DNA from: Marvania coccoides
Lineage: Eukaryota; Chlorophyta; Trebouxiophyceae; Chlorellales; Chlorellaceae
Length of the DNA: 64,000 bases
Direction of reading: 5' to 3'
Assembly (NCBI GenBank): GCA_963854735.1
Contig: OY978099.1
Span: 620,001-684,000, forward strand
Part shown: positions 1-12,318 of the stretch, in pieces
Layout of the letters: every line of letters begins with the position of its first letter
How positions within the stretch are numbered: the stretch's first letter is position 1
Program-made: the position numbers and the translations under genes
The notes under the pieces: model-generated
Database searches by the model: none
Told to the model about the DNA's origin: nothing
What the model saw: only the letters and a program-made list of their open reading frames with translations

Positions 1-863
1 CCTGGCGCAGAGCAGCACGCAATTCGGGGCGGGTGGCCACAAAGGGAGAGGGGGTCTCCTCCAGCACCTTTTGGTGGCGGCGCTGGATGGAGCACTCGCG
101 CTCAGGGAAGGTGACCACGCCGCCCTCGCCGTCGCCGAATATTTGGATCTCAATGTGGCGGGCGTGCTGGAAAAATGTGGAAGGAAAAAAATTGTATACA
201 TTTAATTAGCCTTATAAATGCTCGACGCATTAAAATTGAGTTTATTATTTAGCTCACCTCCACGTATTTCTCCACAAATACGCCGGAGTCGCCAAAGGCG
301 GCGGCGCCCTGCCTGGAGGCGGAGACAAAGTTGCCTGCAACCTCCTCGATGGTGCGGCAGATGTGGATGCCGATGCCGCCACCACCGCCGGTGGCCTTGA
401 GCAGCACCGGCAGCCCGATTTCGGTGGCCATGGCCACTGCCTCCTCTCCAGAGGTCAGCAGGCTGCTGCCGGGGAGCACCGGGACGCCGGCGTTCTCGGC
501 AATCTCGCGCGCGGTGTGCTTCTGCGCGAACGAACGCATGGTCTCGGCGGTGGGGCCGATGAAGGCGATGCCCGACTTCTCGCAGCGCTCAGCGAAATCA
601 GCGTTCTCTGAGAGGAACCCATAGCCGGGGAAGACGGCGTCGGCGCCCGTCTCCTTGCACACTTCGAGCAGGCGGTCGGCGTTCAGGTACTCCTTGGGGG
701 AGGGTCCCAGGCAGACAGACTCTGACGCGTTGAGCACGTGCAGCGACATCGCATCGGGGGCGGTGTAAACGGCGACAACGGGGAGGCCCAGCTCGGCGCA
801 GGCACGCTGCGCGCGGTTGGAGATCTCCCCGCGGTTGGCCACGAGGAGCTTTGTGATGGCCAT
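1..863 (-). CDS. Urea carboxylase (urea amidolyase) biotin-carboxylase domain, 5' part only
   Basis: ATP-dependent carboxylation of urea to allophanate is the likely role. Exons on the minus strand are 863-258 and 166-1; the gene runs off the left edge, so only about 257 N-terminal residues are visible. The start at 863 is chosen because the family begins a few residues before the conserved VANRGEI motif; an in-frame upstream extension to 980 is less likely. Visible motifs are [26 protein letters not shown], the glycine-rich ATP loop [10 protein letters not shown], and [14 protein letters not shown] after the intron. The sequence [12 protein letters not shown] resembles urea carboxylase more than acetyl-, propionyl- or pyruvate carboxylase. 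The DUR3 urea transporter starts 668 bp away on the other strand, which supports urea as substrate. The biotin carrier, carboxyltransferase and any allophanate hydrolase parts lie outside the window, so a fused DUR1,2 form cannot be distinguished from a separate gene. Confidence 0.8.
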
Positions 864-1530
864 TGTGAGAGGGCTCTGTTCTTCTGCAGAAAAAAACTTA
901 TATAATTGAGATCTGTGAAGGGCTTCTTCTTCTTGGCAAGGCTTATTTCGACGCTTAAGACACGACCCATTAAATATCATGCGCTGCCCTCATGTTTCCA
1001 GTGCAAGAGAGTCGAGGACCACTCCAATTCGCACCGCGGGTTGGCCTAGGGCTTGGTCTAAGACGATCGCAGCCCGCTGTGCTGTGTGGTATTTAATTTC
1101 AAGCTTATTTGAATAATAGATGTGATGTTTAGGTCTTATTACACACAGTAACTGTGCAAATTAATGTGTGTAATATGAATTGAATTTAACAAATGAAGCT
1201 GGTAATGAAAAATCTCCACGTGCGCATTGGTGAAAAGCAAAAAAAGTGTTGTATGTCCTGGATCAAACAGTGATTTCCCCCCCTTTTGGAATGATTTCTA
1301 CCTTGATAATTGAAATGCGCTGACATCAATAAAGTAGCACAATTGGTAGGTCATAAATAACTCAGAACGACTCGTAGTAGTAGTCGATATTTAGTTCATC
1401 AGCAAATAGAAAAAAACGCCAAAAAAGAGAAGAAAGAAAGAAAAAAAGGCTACTTCTGTCTAGGTACTCTCTTTCTCTCTACCATTATTATTTAAATTTT
1501 CTGGTTCTGCTTCACATAGAACCCATCAAG
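864..1530. promoter_or_regulatory. Divergent intergenic region between urea carboxylase and DUR3
   Basis: 667 bp separate the two start codons and no credible ORF lies inside. The half nearest DUR3 is AT-rich with purine-rich and CT-rich tracts just upstream of the ATG at 1531. The arrangement implies a shared bidirectional promoter. I cannot identify a specific nitrogen-response motif by eye. Confidence 0.6.
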
Positions 1531-4500
1531 ATGTCTCAGTGCCCCGGAGGAACGGTAAGACCATACTTTTGTTTTCCCTCCCCAAATCTGACAATGGCAA
1601 AACTTCTCTTGGTGGCCACAAACTCCCACGTGGGGTCCTTGTTGCATCCTTCATGCACTGATCTCCATGAATTTGCCCCAGCGCTGCAACAATTGGCTCA
1701 TTTTTTTTGTCGAAATTCGAAAGCCCTAGTTTGGGTCAGGCAAGGGCATTTTTCATCTTTTTCATTTCTGCTGCAGGGCCCGGAGAACCTGTTTGGCATC
1801 GAAAAGTATGACGGATGCACATCCTTCTTCGATGGTCAGCCCATCCTGTCGCAAGGTTCGTCTTGATTCCCAGATGTTTCACAATCCCCTAAATCTGTTC
1901 ATATAATTTCACACATGTATGCATAAATTTCGTCGTATTCGGCCTGGTACATGTTATAAACGCCAGATCTGCTGGCGTATTTCACGAACCGCTCCATCTA
2001 ACATTGTTTTCAATTTTTCCCGCCATTTTACAGGCGCCGGTTATGGCATGGTCATCCTCTTCGGTGTCATCTTCTCCATCTTCACCAGTGGTCTCATCTG
2101 GCTGGAGATGAGGTTCACCCTCTCCAAGGCCACCTCCGAGGCCTTCAACACTGCTGGCCGCACCGTCAAGACCGGTCTCATCGCCAACGTCATCGTCTCC
2201 CAGTGGACCTGGGCAGCCACCCTCCTGCAGTCCTCTAACGTTGCGTGGCAATATGGTGTCTCCGGACCCTTCTGGTACGCCTCCGGCGCCACCATCCAGA
2301 TCATCCTGTTCGGCATCCTGGCCGTCGAGATCAAGCGCAAGGCCCCCAACGCCCACACCCTCCTGGAGATTGTGCGCGCTCGCTGGTGCGATATTCATCA
2401 AATTTTCGATTTCTGTATATATAGCTGCATTTATTCTAACTACTACTAGCAATTATTGAGTTAATTCCTAGCTTAATTCCTGTTGGCAATTCAGCGCTGC
2501 CTAAAATTTCATAATATATTACTTTTGTTTAGCTTGCGTGTACTCTGCTTCCTTCTTTCACTGCATCTCTCTAACTCAGTTTCCTGGCGATCTTTTGTGC
2601 AGGGGAAACACTGCCCACAAGGTTTTCTTCGTGTTCGCCATCATGACCAACACCATTGTGACTGCCATGCTTCTGCTGGGTGGCGCTTCCGTGATGAACG
2701 CTCTGACGGGCATGAACCTGTACGTTTTAATCCTTTTTATCACAGTCAAATTTCCATTTCAATTTACAGATTTTTTTTTCAAACACTTCCTTTCTTTCTC
2801 GTCCTTCAGGTACGCCGCTTGCATCCTGATCCCCGTGGGTGTCATTCTCTACACCGCCGTGGGTGGACTGAAGGCCACCTTCATCGCATCCTGCGTCAAC
2901 TCCTTCTACGTGCTTATCATGCTGTGCCTGTTCTCTTTCCAAGTGTACGCCTCCTCCGATGCCGTCCTGGGCTCCCCCGCCAAGGTGTGGGAGAACCTGA
3001 ACGCTCTGATCAAGGCCCCCGTCCCCGCCGATGCCCCCGCCAACTTGAAGCTTGGCCCCGTCGCCGACAACAAGGGTGGCTCCTACCTCACCATGTTCTC
3101 TCAGGGTGGCCTCATCTTCGGTATCATCAATATCATCGGAAACTTCGGTACCGTGTTCGTTGACCAGGTTAGTTTTATTTTATTTTAATGGTTTATTTTA
3201 AAATATACCGCGAGACATGAGCGCTTTTGCTTAATTAACTCACCAATAAATTGTGCCTCCTTCAAATGCAGTCCTACTACATGGGCGCCATCGCCTCCAA
3301 GCCCTCCGCCTCCTGGAAGGGATACATCCTGGGTGGCTTCATGTGGTTCTCCATCCCCTTCACCCTCGCCACCGCTCTCGGCCTGGGAGCCCGCGCCGCA
3401 GGCCTGCCCGTCACCTCCGGAGAGGCTGGCTCCGGCCTGGTCCCCCCTGCCACCGCTGTGTACCTCATGGGCTCCTCCGGCGGCTGGCTCATTGCGCTGA
3501 TGCTGCTCATGGCTGTGACCTCCACCGCCAACTCTGAGCTCATCGCCGTGTCCTCCCTCGTCGCCTACGACATCTACCGCACCTACATCAACCCCAAGGC
3601 CACCGGCGCTGACATCATCCGCGTGTCCCGCATCGGCATTGTTGCCTTCGGTCTGTTCATGGGTGTGCTGGCCATCGTGCTGTTCGAGATTGGCCTGTCC
3701 TTGGGCTGGGTCTACTTGTTCATGGGTATCGCCATCGGTGGTGCCGTCTTCCCCAGTGCGTTTAATTCAAATCAATTTCTGTTTTTTCATGCTGCTCTGT
3801 CCACTAACGCGACAAAATACCCACAAACATCAATAAACGCATTTCCCCGCCCCTTCTTGATTCAAATACATATTTTGTGACGAATATTCGTTTTTTCACT
3901 TGTGCAGTTTACGCCTGCCTGACCTGGAAGAAGGCCTCCGCTGCCGGCGCCATCACCGGCGCGTTGGTTGGCACCGTCGCCGGATTCATCACCTGGCTGG
4001 CCACCTGCCAGGGATACTACGGATCCATCAACATCGACAACCTGGGTGGTGACTACCCCATGCTTGGCGGCAACCTTGCCTCCATCATCGTCTCCGCCCT
4101 GGTGTGCATCGTCATGTCTATTATGAAGCCCCAGGACTACGACTGGAAGACCACCCGCGAGATCGCCCTGGTTGAGGAGGACGGCGCGGCCGACGCTGCC
4201 GACATGGGCGCCGAGGACTCTGCCGAGGCCATGGACAAGGCCGCCAAGTACATGAAGCTTACCTGCTGGGGATTCTCCTTTGTCCTCGTCCTGGTGTGGC
4301 CCCTGCTGGCCCTGCCCGCAGGCGTCTTCTCCAAGGGCTACTTCACCTTCTGGGTGGCTCTGTCCATCACCTGGGGCCTTCTCGCCACCATTATCGGCAT
4401 CTTCCTGCCCTTCTGGGAGTCACGCGAGGCCCTCATTGCCATCGTCAAGGGCCTGGTCACCTGCTCCGCCAACGAGAACCCTGCCACCACCCCCGGCCTC

Positions 4501-4575
4501 GGCCAGCAGAGCTTCCCCACCCCCTCGTTCGGCAAGAACATGGCCCCCGAGGCCGAGGTCATGGACAAGGAGTAA
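1531..4575 (+). CDS. DUR3: DUR3-type high-affinity urea symporter (sodium:solute symporter family)
   Basis: Seven exons: 1531-1554, 1777-1855, 2034-2385, 2603-2719, 2810-3167, 3272-3755, 3908-4575, giving 693 residues. The protein is hydrophobic throughout with about 13-15 membrane segments. It has the DUR3 features [33 protein letters not shown] in the second helix, [52 protein letters not shown] and [17 protein letters not shown]. Plant, fungal and algal DUR3 proteins are plasma-membrane proton/urea symporters of about 690-720 residues, so the length fits. The acidic stretch near residues 555-580 ([19 protein letters not shown]) is a probable cytosolic loop. All introns are GT-AG. The divergent neighbour is urea carboxylase, so uptake and first assimilation step sit side by side. 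AATAAA occurs about 35 bp after the stop. Confidence 0.93.
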
Positions 4576-5297
4576 ATGCATCAACAACTTGCTTCTGACT
4601 TGCCCCTGACAATAAAACTCCCAAGATAGTTCGCTCTATTACGTTGTCAAACTTTCTCCCCTAAAGTAGTCGTCCCTTGCCTCCACACTTTCGTAATGTT
4701 CTTTTCTACAATCCCTTTCTTTTTTTCAGTCCCAGGGCATCTCACACTGATATAATTTAAATTGCATTTCTTGTACCGGCAAAATCTCAAGAGTCATGAC
4801 CTTTCTTTATTCAAGCATTGAAGATGTGAATTGTTTTTTCTCTCTTTTCTGTGTGGCTCCCACAGAGCATTTCAAACTCAAGCCTTTCTCGGCCCCCCGC
4901 CCTGTGGTAATCCATTCACCATTCTTAATGTTCCCAGCCTTATCGCCAGATAGCACCTTGGTCTGCTACCCGTTTGAACCAGGTCGGGATCCTTTGTTTC
5001 AACTGTGATTAGCCCCCTTTTCAAATAGCTACTTTGTGTTAGCTTGCGTTTGGCTCTCACAAGGAGGTTTCTTTTTTTCCTCTACTTGTCTGCACTATTT
5101 TTTTCAAATTCCCCCCTCGGTGCTTTGCGTTTTATTTATTTGCATCCATTCCCGTCTTCATGTAAGAAAATTATTTCATCGCCACATCTCCATGCCAAGA
5201 TGCGTTTCAGTGGAATCAGACAGTACCCCCCTCTCCCTGCCAAAAAAACACCGTGAATTTCATTGACCTTTAATATGGAACTTGCATATTCCCTTTC
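4576..5297. other. Convergent 3' intergenic region (DUR3 / LAF3-like)
   Basis: 722 bp between two stop codons, AT-rich with T tracts. AATAAA at about 4611 suits the DUR3 transcript. Short ORFs here (about 60-76 codons) show no family resemblance and are T-rich, so I see no gene. Confidence 0.6.
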
Positions 5298-7431
5298 TTA
5301 CAGCTCATCTTTAATCAAGGCGCGCTTGTCAGGCCCAACGCAGCCAAACTCGCACTTCCCGTCAACGAAAGTTTGCAGCACCTCAGTTTCAGCTCCGAGG
5401 CCCAGAACATCACCGCTAAACACCACAAAATCTGCGTGCAGGCCTACCGCGATCCGCCCTACCTCCCCCTCCTGCAGCCCAGCGCGCGCAGCAGCACTGG
5501 TCATGCCATGCAATGCCTCCACCGGAGAAACGCTCTGCTGCCGCCCGCGCAGTGCCGCCGCTCGCAGCGTGCCCAGGGGGTCCAAGGGCACCACGGGCCA
5601 GTCGCTGGAGAACGCGCAGCCCGCGCCGCCGCTGTCATTTTCTCCGCTGCACAGTGTTTTAAACGCATATGCGTTTGCCGCCCGCTTGCCAGCCCCAAGC
5701 CGCGCCTCCAGGATGCCCGCGTCCGCCAGGAGATGCAGCGGGTTGGGCGTGGCCACAACACCCAGCTCTGCGAAGCGCTGGGCGGCAGCTGGGCCTGACA
5801 CGTGCTGCGCGTGTTCGATGCGATGCCGCTGCTCTTTCTTCCTTCCCTGACTTTCTTTTTGGGACCGGGAAGAAAGCACGGTGGCGTACACGTCCAGCAC
5901 CTCATCAACAGCCTTGTCCCCGATCGCATGCACCGCCACCTGCAGCCCAGCAGCGTCCGCTGCCGCCACCTGTTTTCTGAATCGCTGAATATCGACGGTG
6001 AGAGCGCCGGAGGTGTGGGGCGCGTCGGCGTAGCGCTCGTGCATCAGCGCCGTGCGGCTGCCTAGAGATCCGTCATAGAATTCTTTGACCCCGCCCCATG
6101 AGAGGCGCCTCTTTGGGTGAGTGGTGCCGACCAGTTTCACCCGTTCAGCCATGCGGCGCCAGGTGGGCAAGGGGACGAACGCGCGCACCCGCACCCGCAA
6201 ACTGCCGTCACTCGCCGCCGGCAGGTATACCTGGGGGGAAAGGGGGACATTTAGAAGGACGAATAAAATAAAAGGATCAGAACTAGTTCACTAATAATTG
6301 AAAGCTCTAGGTATAAAATATAAATACGTTTAGGCCACAGAACGAACAATCAATGCAAGGGGCTTCTGCATAAAACCTGTAAACTAAATCATACCTCTTC
6401 TAGGTCCCTCCAGGCTGCCTCAACGCCTTCCTGAAACGCCACCGCCCCCATGTCGTGTACAGAGGTGATGCCGCGCTCCAACGCGTGCTGCTGCGCCGCC
6501 AGCATACCCTCTCGCCGCTCCGCAACACTAGCCTTCGGTATATGCTGCGCCACGAGCTGCATAGCAGCATCTGCAAGCAGCCCTGTCGGTGCTCTGCTTT
6601 CTGAATGCCTGCCTATCACCCCGCCCGCCGGATCGACAGTCGCAGCCGTCAGATTGGCAAGCCGCAGCGCCGCGGAGTTGGCCAGCGCCTGGTGGGCGTC
6701 CATGCGCAGGAGGAAAGCAGGACTAGAGCCGGTAACATCGTCTATCCACGCAGCAGTGGGAGGCTCGCCTCCCCACTTGCTCTCATCCCAGTTTCCGCCC
6801 AAAATCCACTGCGGAGACAATGCTCCGGCCTTCTCATGCGCGGCAGCACGCACCGCAGCGATAAAATCCTGCTTAGAGGCCACTTGGCGGAGGTCCAACC
6901 GACTGAGAGAAAGCCCACCAGGAATGAAATGAAGGTGCGCGTCGATGAGACCGGGGGTAACGTACGCGCCGTTGAGGTCCGCCACCGCGGTAGATAGGAG
7001 CGCGGTGGCGGCGGAGACCTCTGCAAAATTGCCTACAGCGAGGACGCGGCCGTCGGCAGCAACGGCGAACGCTGCAGCTGTGGGACGGGCGGCATCGGCA
7101 GTCCACACGTTGCAGTTGGTGTAAATAGTAGCTCTACTAGTCTCAGGCTGCCTTTCGGGCTCAGAGGCTTCCTTGGTTTGAAAATTGTGAGGGTTGTTGG
7201 GCACGCCGCCCTCGCTCGTGAACCCCTGCCGAGGGGGGAAACCGGGTGAATATTCAGGGTTTTAGGGGAGGAAAGAGATATGAATTGACGTACCAGCGGG
7301 CAGGCAGATTCTTTGCTGAAGTAGGAGTGGAATGGGAGCCAGCTGGGGAGCTCTGGCGTTATGAGAAGGGTGAACGATATGCCGAGAAGAATAACGACCA
7401 CCGCCGTCTCCAAGGGCGACAGCTTGCCCAT
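5298..7431 (-). CDS. LAF3/YtcJ-type amidohydrolase (Amidohydro_3) with N-terminal membrane anchor
   Basis: Three exons on the minus strand: 7431-7294, 7225-6395, 6230-5298, giving 633 residues. Exon 1 encodes a hydrophobic anchor at about residues 8-25, as in plant LAF3. The catalytic fold follows. Visible are the metal-ligand pair in TPGLIDAHLHF (His143, His145), the probable carboxylated lysine in WGGVKEFYDGSLGSRTAL, a histidine in QVAVHAIGDKAVDEVLD, another in HRIEHAQHVSG, and the catalytic aspartate in FSSDWPVVPLDPL. Blocks such as WILGGNWDESKWGGE, RMDAHQALANSAALR and GRIAVGLHADFVVFS match the family closely. LAF3 affects far-red light signalling in Arabidopsis; its substrate is not known, so none is assigned. 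The first intron is only 68 nt. The run SSRSQKESQGRKKEQ just before HRIEHAQ is a basic insertion not typical of the family. Confidence 0.9.
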
Positions 7432-7989
7432 TTAACAGTGGATGACTGGTTGGAAAACGCGTGTCAGATAAGAAAAAAATTGAAAATTCCAATGTTGGAG
7501 TGAGAGTGGCTCTGTGGGTAGCAAGCGGTGGGGTCGGCCCCAACGGCAACAGAAGGGCCCGAGGGCGTACTAGCTGGGATGCGTTGAGGGGCTATGCTAA
7601 TAGTATCGGATTGACATCGCTGGCTTGAAGTTAGCTGCAAGATAGATCGCAGAAACACAAAAAATTGATTGAGTGTTCGAAAATGGTCTGAGAACGCTCC
7701 CTGTTGCGCGGTAGCAAGTTAACAGTTAAATGTGGCAATTCAAATAATATGTGGGAAATTGATCAGGAGGAAGATAATTCCACGCTTTTCTCGTCAGATT
7801 TCTAAACAAAAGGAATTTTAAATTTGGGTGCTCGCTAGCATTTTAAATTTCATCAATTTCGTTATATTATATGGTGCAGGAACTGTGGTTTTTAAGAGAT
7901 AGCGCTCCTCCTAGCACTCTATCCTCGCTCAATTTTTTTGTTTTTTTTTTCATTTTCCGTGTTGAATGCCTCACTGGCGCACCCAAGAG
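7432..7989. promoter_or_regulatory. Divergent intergenic region (LAF3-like / CTD phosphatase)
   Basis: 558 bp between two start codons on opposite strands, mostly AT-rich and without a supported ORF. It must carry the 5' UTRs and promoters of both genes. No motif is recognised. Confidence 0.55.
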
Positions 7990-10708
7990 ATGTCCGAGAC
8001 AACCAAGGAAGAAGGAGAGCTTTCAGAGGACGAGCTGGTAAGGGAGGGAGTCTTGCGTGGAACTTCCTTTTTGGTAATTTTTCAATTCACGATGCTTCAA
8101 GGTGCAGACCGATAGCCGCGTGAGTAGATACAATTCTGACCGCCACTATTCATCGCGGACGAGCCGCCTGCAGCACGATCGACGCGGCAGGCAGCCAGCA
8201 AGGCAACCGCAGCGTAGGCAGCAGCGCAGCCGCAGCCGCAGCTGGACCCCTGATCGCTCTAGGTCGCGCTCTAGGACCCCGGTGCAGGGCAGTTTTCGCG
8301 ACAGGCAGCGCCGCGCCATCTCTTCTTTAATAGATCGCATCAACCAGCAAACCGACGACGTGGAGCTCAAAGACTGCCTGACAGACCTGCCGAGCGTCTG
8401 CAGCAGGCTATCCGCCGCGCTCATAGCCGCTTCAGACTACCTCGCAACAGTACAGGTAAAAATAGGGGGCGTTTCGAGCATATTTTTCGATATTTTGCGG
8501 TGGAAGAAGGTGTCGAGGAGGATCACCATTAATAACAAAATGCTGCAGGACGATTCTTTTGGCGCAACAGCGAGCAGCGCAGAGTTTCGAAGCGCCGCAG
8601 CTCGCATTTTAGAGGGCTTGCACGCCCTCACCGTGATGAGCTCCACTGGGCATGGGCGAGAAATGGAAGCAGCTCGAGGTGTGCTGCGGCAGGCCTGGAG
8701 CACGCGGCAACATGTGTTTACCGCAGAAGAAAACCGGGAAATGGACAAGTGGCCGCTCAAGAGCAAGAATTTTCAGGCGCTGCTGGAAGAGGCACCGCCG
8801 CCGCGGCCGCAGCCAGTCAGAAAGGCAGCTCCGCAAGCGGCTGCTGCTCCTGCTGCTGCAGTGCCGAGTATACCTGGCTTTGGCACGGGACTCACAGACA
8901 CAGGGGGCAGGGAAAGGGAAAGGGGCTCGAATGGGGTTGATTTGCCTTCTGCGTTGAGAAGCAACGGGGCTGGGGCAGTTAAGAAGAAAGCAGAAGCCCG
9001 TGGCCAAGTGGCCGCGGCACAAGAAGAGCTCAGAAACCCCACGGTTGACCGCCTCATTAGGTGCGAAGTTAGGAACCCAAAAATGAATATATTTTAAAAA
9101 GAAAGTGGGAGGCCGGCTGTCATGCATTTTTTAATTTGAATATATTCTACACCTTTTCGCGGCTACCAACAATTCTGGCATATTGCACTGTACTGCTATC
9201 ATATTAATGGAGGGATGTGGGGGAGGGACGGGTTTGCATGCACCACAATCAATGTATGAACGCCTGATGAGCCGGCTAACTTGTTTTTGTTTGTTTGTTT
9301 ATTTTTTGCATAATTCTGCAGCTTCGGGAAGTTATGTCTCGTGCTGGACCTGGACCATACTCTTCTGCACTCCATTATGTACTCAGAGCTCGACCAGACC
9401 ACTGGTGAGCGATTAGAGAGCAGGGCGGCAGCAGAGATGGCCCGCCCCCATAACGAACGCATGCTGTTCCGAATGGACAACATCCAGGTACTGGATGAAC
9501 ACTGAATGAAAATGTCTGGAAGATGATATGCCCATCCATGCGCATGAACTACTTTCTTTATCTAAAAATTTCAAAGAGCCATCAGTTAATGAGATGCTTT
9601 CATTAGTCTTATGTACTCCACTTCTATTTTTGCGCAGATGTACACCAAGCTGCGGCCTGGGGTGCACGAGTTTCTGCGCCGCGCCTCTGGAAAATTTGAG
9701 CTCTGGATCCACACCAACGGTGAATATCCACTCTTTGGCATGCGCAATTCGCTATTCTTATTGATAGCATCATTGTCGCTTGCAATTTTACGGTTGCTTT
9801 ACTCTTCTTCGGTGCCAGGCAACAAGTCGTACGCTGCAGCCGTTGTTCCCCTCCTGGACCCCACGGGGGCCTACTTTGGCGAGATCGAAGATGAAGAAAA
9901 CGGGCGCATCATCGCGCAGGGCGCCGAACGCCAAGAGGACATGCAGCCCGACCAGCCAAAGACGCTGCTGCAACACCCCGGCCTGAAACGTCGAGTCCGC
10001 ATATCTCTCGTTGTGGACGACTCCCACCACGTGTGGCAGGCCCACAAAGAGAGCCTGGTCCTGATTGAGCGGTACCTCTACTTCCCTAACTTCAGAAACT
10101 TCAAGGCGCCGCCGTCCCTAATGCAGCAAAACAAGTGAGGAGAAAAAAGCGACACAAAATATTATTATTAAAAAAAAACATTTCAAACTAATAGAAAAAA
10201 ATCCACCATAGCTTGTTTTCACATCCGGCAAACATCGAAACCATTGTTTAACTTCCTCTCTCTTAGGGATGACCACCTCACAAGCGGCATATTGATGGTC
10301 ACCCTCGGGGTGTTAGAGAGGGTCCATGCCGCGGTGTTTGAGGCCCTGACGGCCGCTCCCAGCGCGCAGAACGGAGGCCTTCCGTCATGGGACGTGCGGC
10401 GCGTGCTGAGAGAGGAGCGCAGACGGGTTCTGCGCGGCGCGCGCATCGTGTTTAGCGGCATCATTCCGCTGGGACAGGCCCCGACTGATAACGAGCTGTG
10501 GAAGCAGGCGGTGGAGTTTGGGGCGGAGTGCTGCACGAGTCTGAAGCATCCAGGGGTTACCCACCTTGTTGCGGCCAAAGCGGGCACCGAAAAGGCTTTG
10601 GAGGCAATTGCCGCTGGCCACATTGCCGTCGTGTCGCCTGGCTGGTTGTTGAGCTCATGCGCGCTGTGGAAGCGCGCAGAAGAGCGTATGTTCACGGTGG
10701 CGCCCTAG
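7990..10708 (+). CDS. FCP1/CPL-type RNA polymerase II CTD phosphatase with BRCT domain
   Basis: Seven exons: 7990-8037, 8102-8455, 8549-9060, 9322-9487, 9638-9719, 9819-10134, 10267-10708, giving 639 residues. The N-terminus is acidic (KEEGELSEDEL) and then Arg/Ser-rich (RSRSRSWTPDRSRSRSRTP). The FCPH domain starts near residue 306 with the DxDxT signature in CLVLDLDHTLLHS (catalytic Asp314, Asp316). It continues through TKLRPGVHEFLRRAS, FELWIHTNGNKSYAAAV, LLDPTGAYFG and VVDDSHHVWQAH. The last exon encodes a BRCT domain (RRVLRGARIVFSGIIP, GVTHLVAAKAGTEKALEA, WLLSSCALWKR). FCP1-family enzymes dephosphorylate Ser2/Ser5 of the polymerase II C-terminal repeats in the nucleus. Intron 2 (8456-8548) is 93 nt with no in-frame stop, so retention would insert 31 residues. 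The exon 2 acceptor is ambiguous between 8101 and 8107, both in frame. Confidence 0.9.
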
Positions 10709-11234
10709 AAGATGAGTTCGTTGTTGTTGTTTCGTTGAATTTTTTAGGTGAGAGAATGCGTTCTGGCGGCTGGAGTGCAAGTTGGCCTGGCAAGGCTGGG
10801 AACGCGATGACGGCCGCCACGGCGCAGCTCTTGTCCTAAAGACAACTTGAAACGCGCAGTGGGCAGTGAGCTGGATGCAATGCGTTGAAAGTCTTTAGCT
10901 AGGTGACATGCCTTGTGCTGACCTGGCAAAAGAACTGCAGGAAAAGTGCCCTGGTGGCTCAAATCAGGAAGAAAAAAATATTAATATCGTAGCTTTGCAT
11001 TTTTAAAGGTGGCACAGAGCGAAGTTAAAAAATAAAGTTTTTCGAAATCGATCGAGAGCTCGCCTTTTGAAATCACGAAATAATACTCATGGTGGAAGAG
11101 TGGGACAATCGTGAAGGTGTGTTATCATCGATTAGAATTTGGGTTTACGCAAATTTAGTCCGCAAATTAAGAAGAGATTGTGCACATCAAATTCTAAGGC
11201 CACTGTTCTCTGCTGGGTTGTAGACAGTCCCCTA
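10709..11234. other. Intergenic region after the CTD phosphatase
   Basis: 526 bp between two same-strand genes. It holds the 3' end of the CTD phosphatase and the promoter of the next gene; AATAAA occurs near 11031. The short plus ORF running through 10839 is out of frame with the BRCT domain. I see no gene. Confidence 0.5.
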
Positions 11235-11781
11235 ATGAACGCCGCCAGGCTGATGTCGCACATTGCGGTCAAGGGATTTCAAGCGGGCAGCCTCATTGGG
11301 TGTGCGGTGGTGGTACCCGTCGTCGCTTACCGCAGCCGAGGCAGCGGCAGCCAAGCTTTTAGACTGCTTCAGGCAGCGGGCACCAGCGCTGTGTGGGGCA
11401 CAGGCATATCTACGATGATTGGGGCGGTGCGTACAATACTATTAATTTGTTTTCCCCAAGAAAATTGTCCAAGCGTCGATACTTGCACATCCATTTCTCA
11501 TCCTTATCCATTCAATTTTTCAGGTCCGGGTGGCGCAGCTGGGCTCCACGATGAGCCAGCAGGAGTTTGCCGAGGGCATGCAGGACCGCGCCTACCGGTT
11601 GCACTACAACAAAGGCCAGCGAAGGACGGACTTTTTTGCTTCACTAGGAATGGCGGCAGGCGCCACAGGGGCAATGGTACTGGTGAGCCCAGCTGCGGCT
11701 GTAGTGCTGGGTGGTGCTGCTGTAGGGTCTAGTGTGGGACTGCTTGCTCATGCTGCCACCATGGAGAAGAAAGCAGAATGA
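11235..11781 (+). CDS. Small membrane protein of unknown function
   Basis: Two exons, 11235-11426 and 11524-11781, encode 149 residues. I do not recognise it with confidence. It has hydrophobic stretches at about residues 17-32 (GSLIGCAVVVPVVAY), 46-65 and two alanine/glycine/valine-rich ones near the C-terminus (AAGATGAMVLVSPAAA and VVLGGAAVGSSVGLLAHA). Between them lies a conserved-looking polar block, QEFAEGMQDRAYRLHYNKGQRRTDFF. The ordered polar block and the clean splice junction favour a real gene. Length and layout recall small plant/algal membrane proteins of the DUF1757 type, but this is only an impression. The neighbour downstream, convergent, is an Mpv17-like organelle membrane protein. 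Confidence 0.65.
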
Positions 11782-12318
11782 TTTTTATGGTCCGTGTTTC
11801 CTTTGTTTACTTTCTGCTTGAATTAGATTACATACGTTTTAAATGGGTTTTCAGTATGTCAGCCGCGAGGGAAAATATGGTGCTATGCTGCCTTGATTTT
11901 TTTATTGCGATGACGAAAATAGTTTATTTAGCTTCAAGCTAAGCTTGTATTCTCAGCGATTCTTCTTCTGTTTTTTTTATCGCACCGCTGCTGCTATCCC
12001 AAATTGCGAGGTTTAATGAATTTACACATGGAATAGCGACAAAGGGATGTGCTGCTCACAAGATATTGCTGTTCACACTGCAGCACTGTGTTCCTGAAAC
12101 AATATGACGAGTGAAAAACACAGGAGTGCTGAATGCGTAATTTTTATGAAGGGCTGCTGCATTGCAATGAAGTTTAAAAAAATGAAGGGGGGAAAACTAG
12201 GATCAATATCATACCTATAACAAATTGAACAAAAATAAATAATGCTTGAAGGAGAAAAATTTCACACAACTCAGATTTATCAATCACACCATGCAATGAA
12301 AATGAAAAGGGAAAGGGT
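11782..12318. other. Convergent 3' intergenic region
   Basis: 537 bp between the stop codons of the small membrane protein (+) and the Mpv17-like gene (-), AT-rich. No credible ORF or RNA gene is visible. Confidence 0.5.

Noticed and set aside
1919..2449. ORF running across the DUR3 exon 3 borders
   Set aside because: It contains the true exon 3 frame but extends into introns on both sides. The splice sites at 2033 and 2386 rejoin conserved DUR3 sequence.
2483..3163. 226-codon plus ORF overlapping DUR3
   Set aside because: It is in a different frame across two exons and an intron of DUR3, is His/Arg-rich and has no family resemblance.
4880..5030. Possible tRNA (GGTTCAAAC-like T-loop on the minus strand)
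   Set aside because: No acceptor stem or anticodon arm of proper length can be paired around it.
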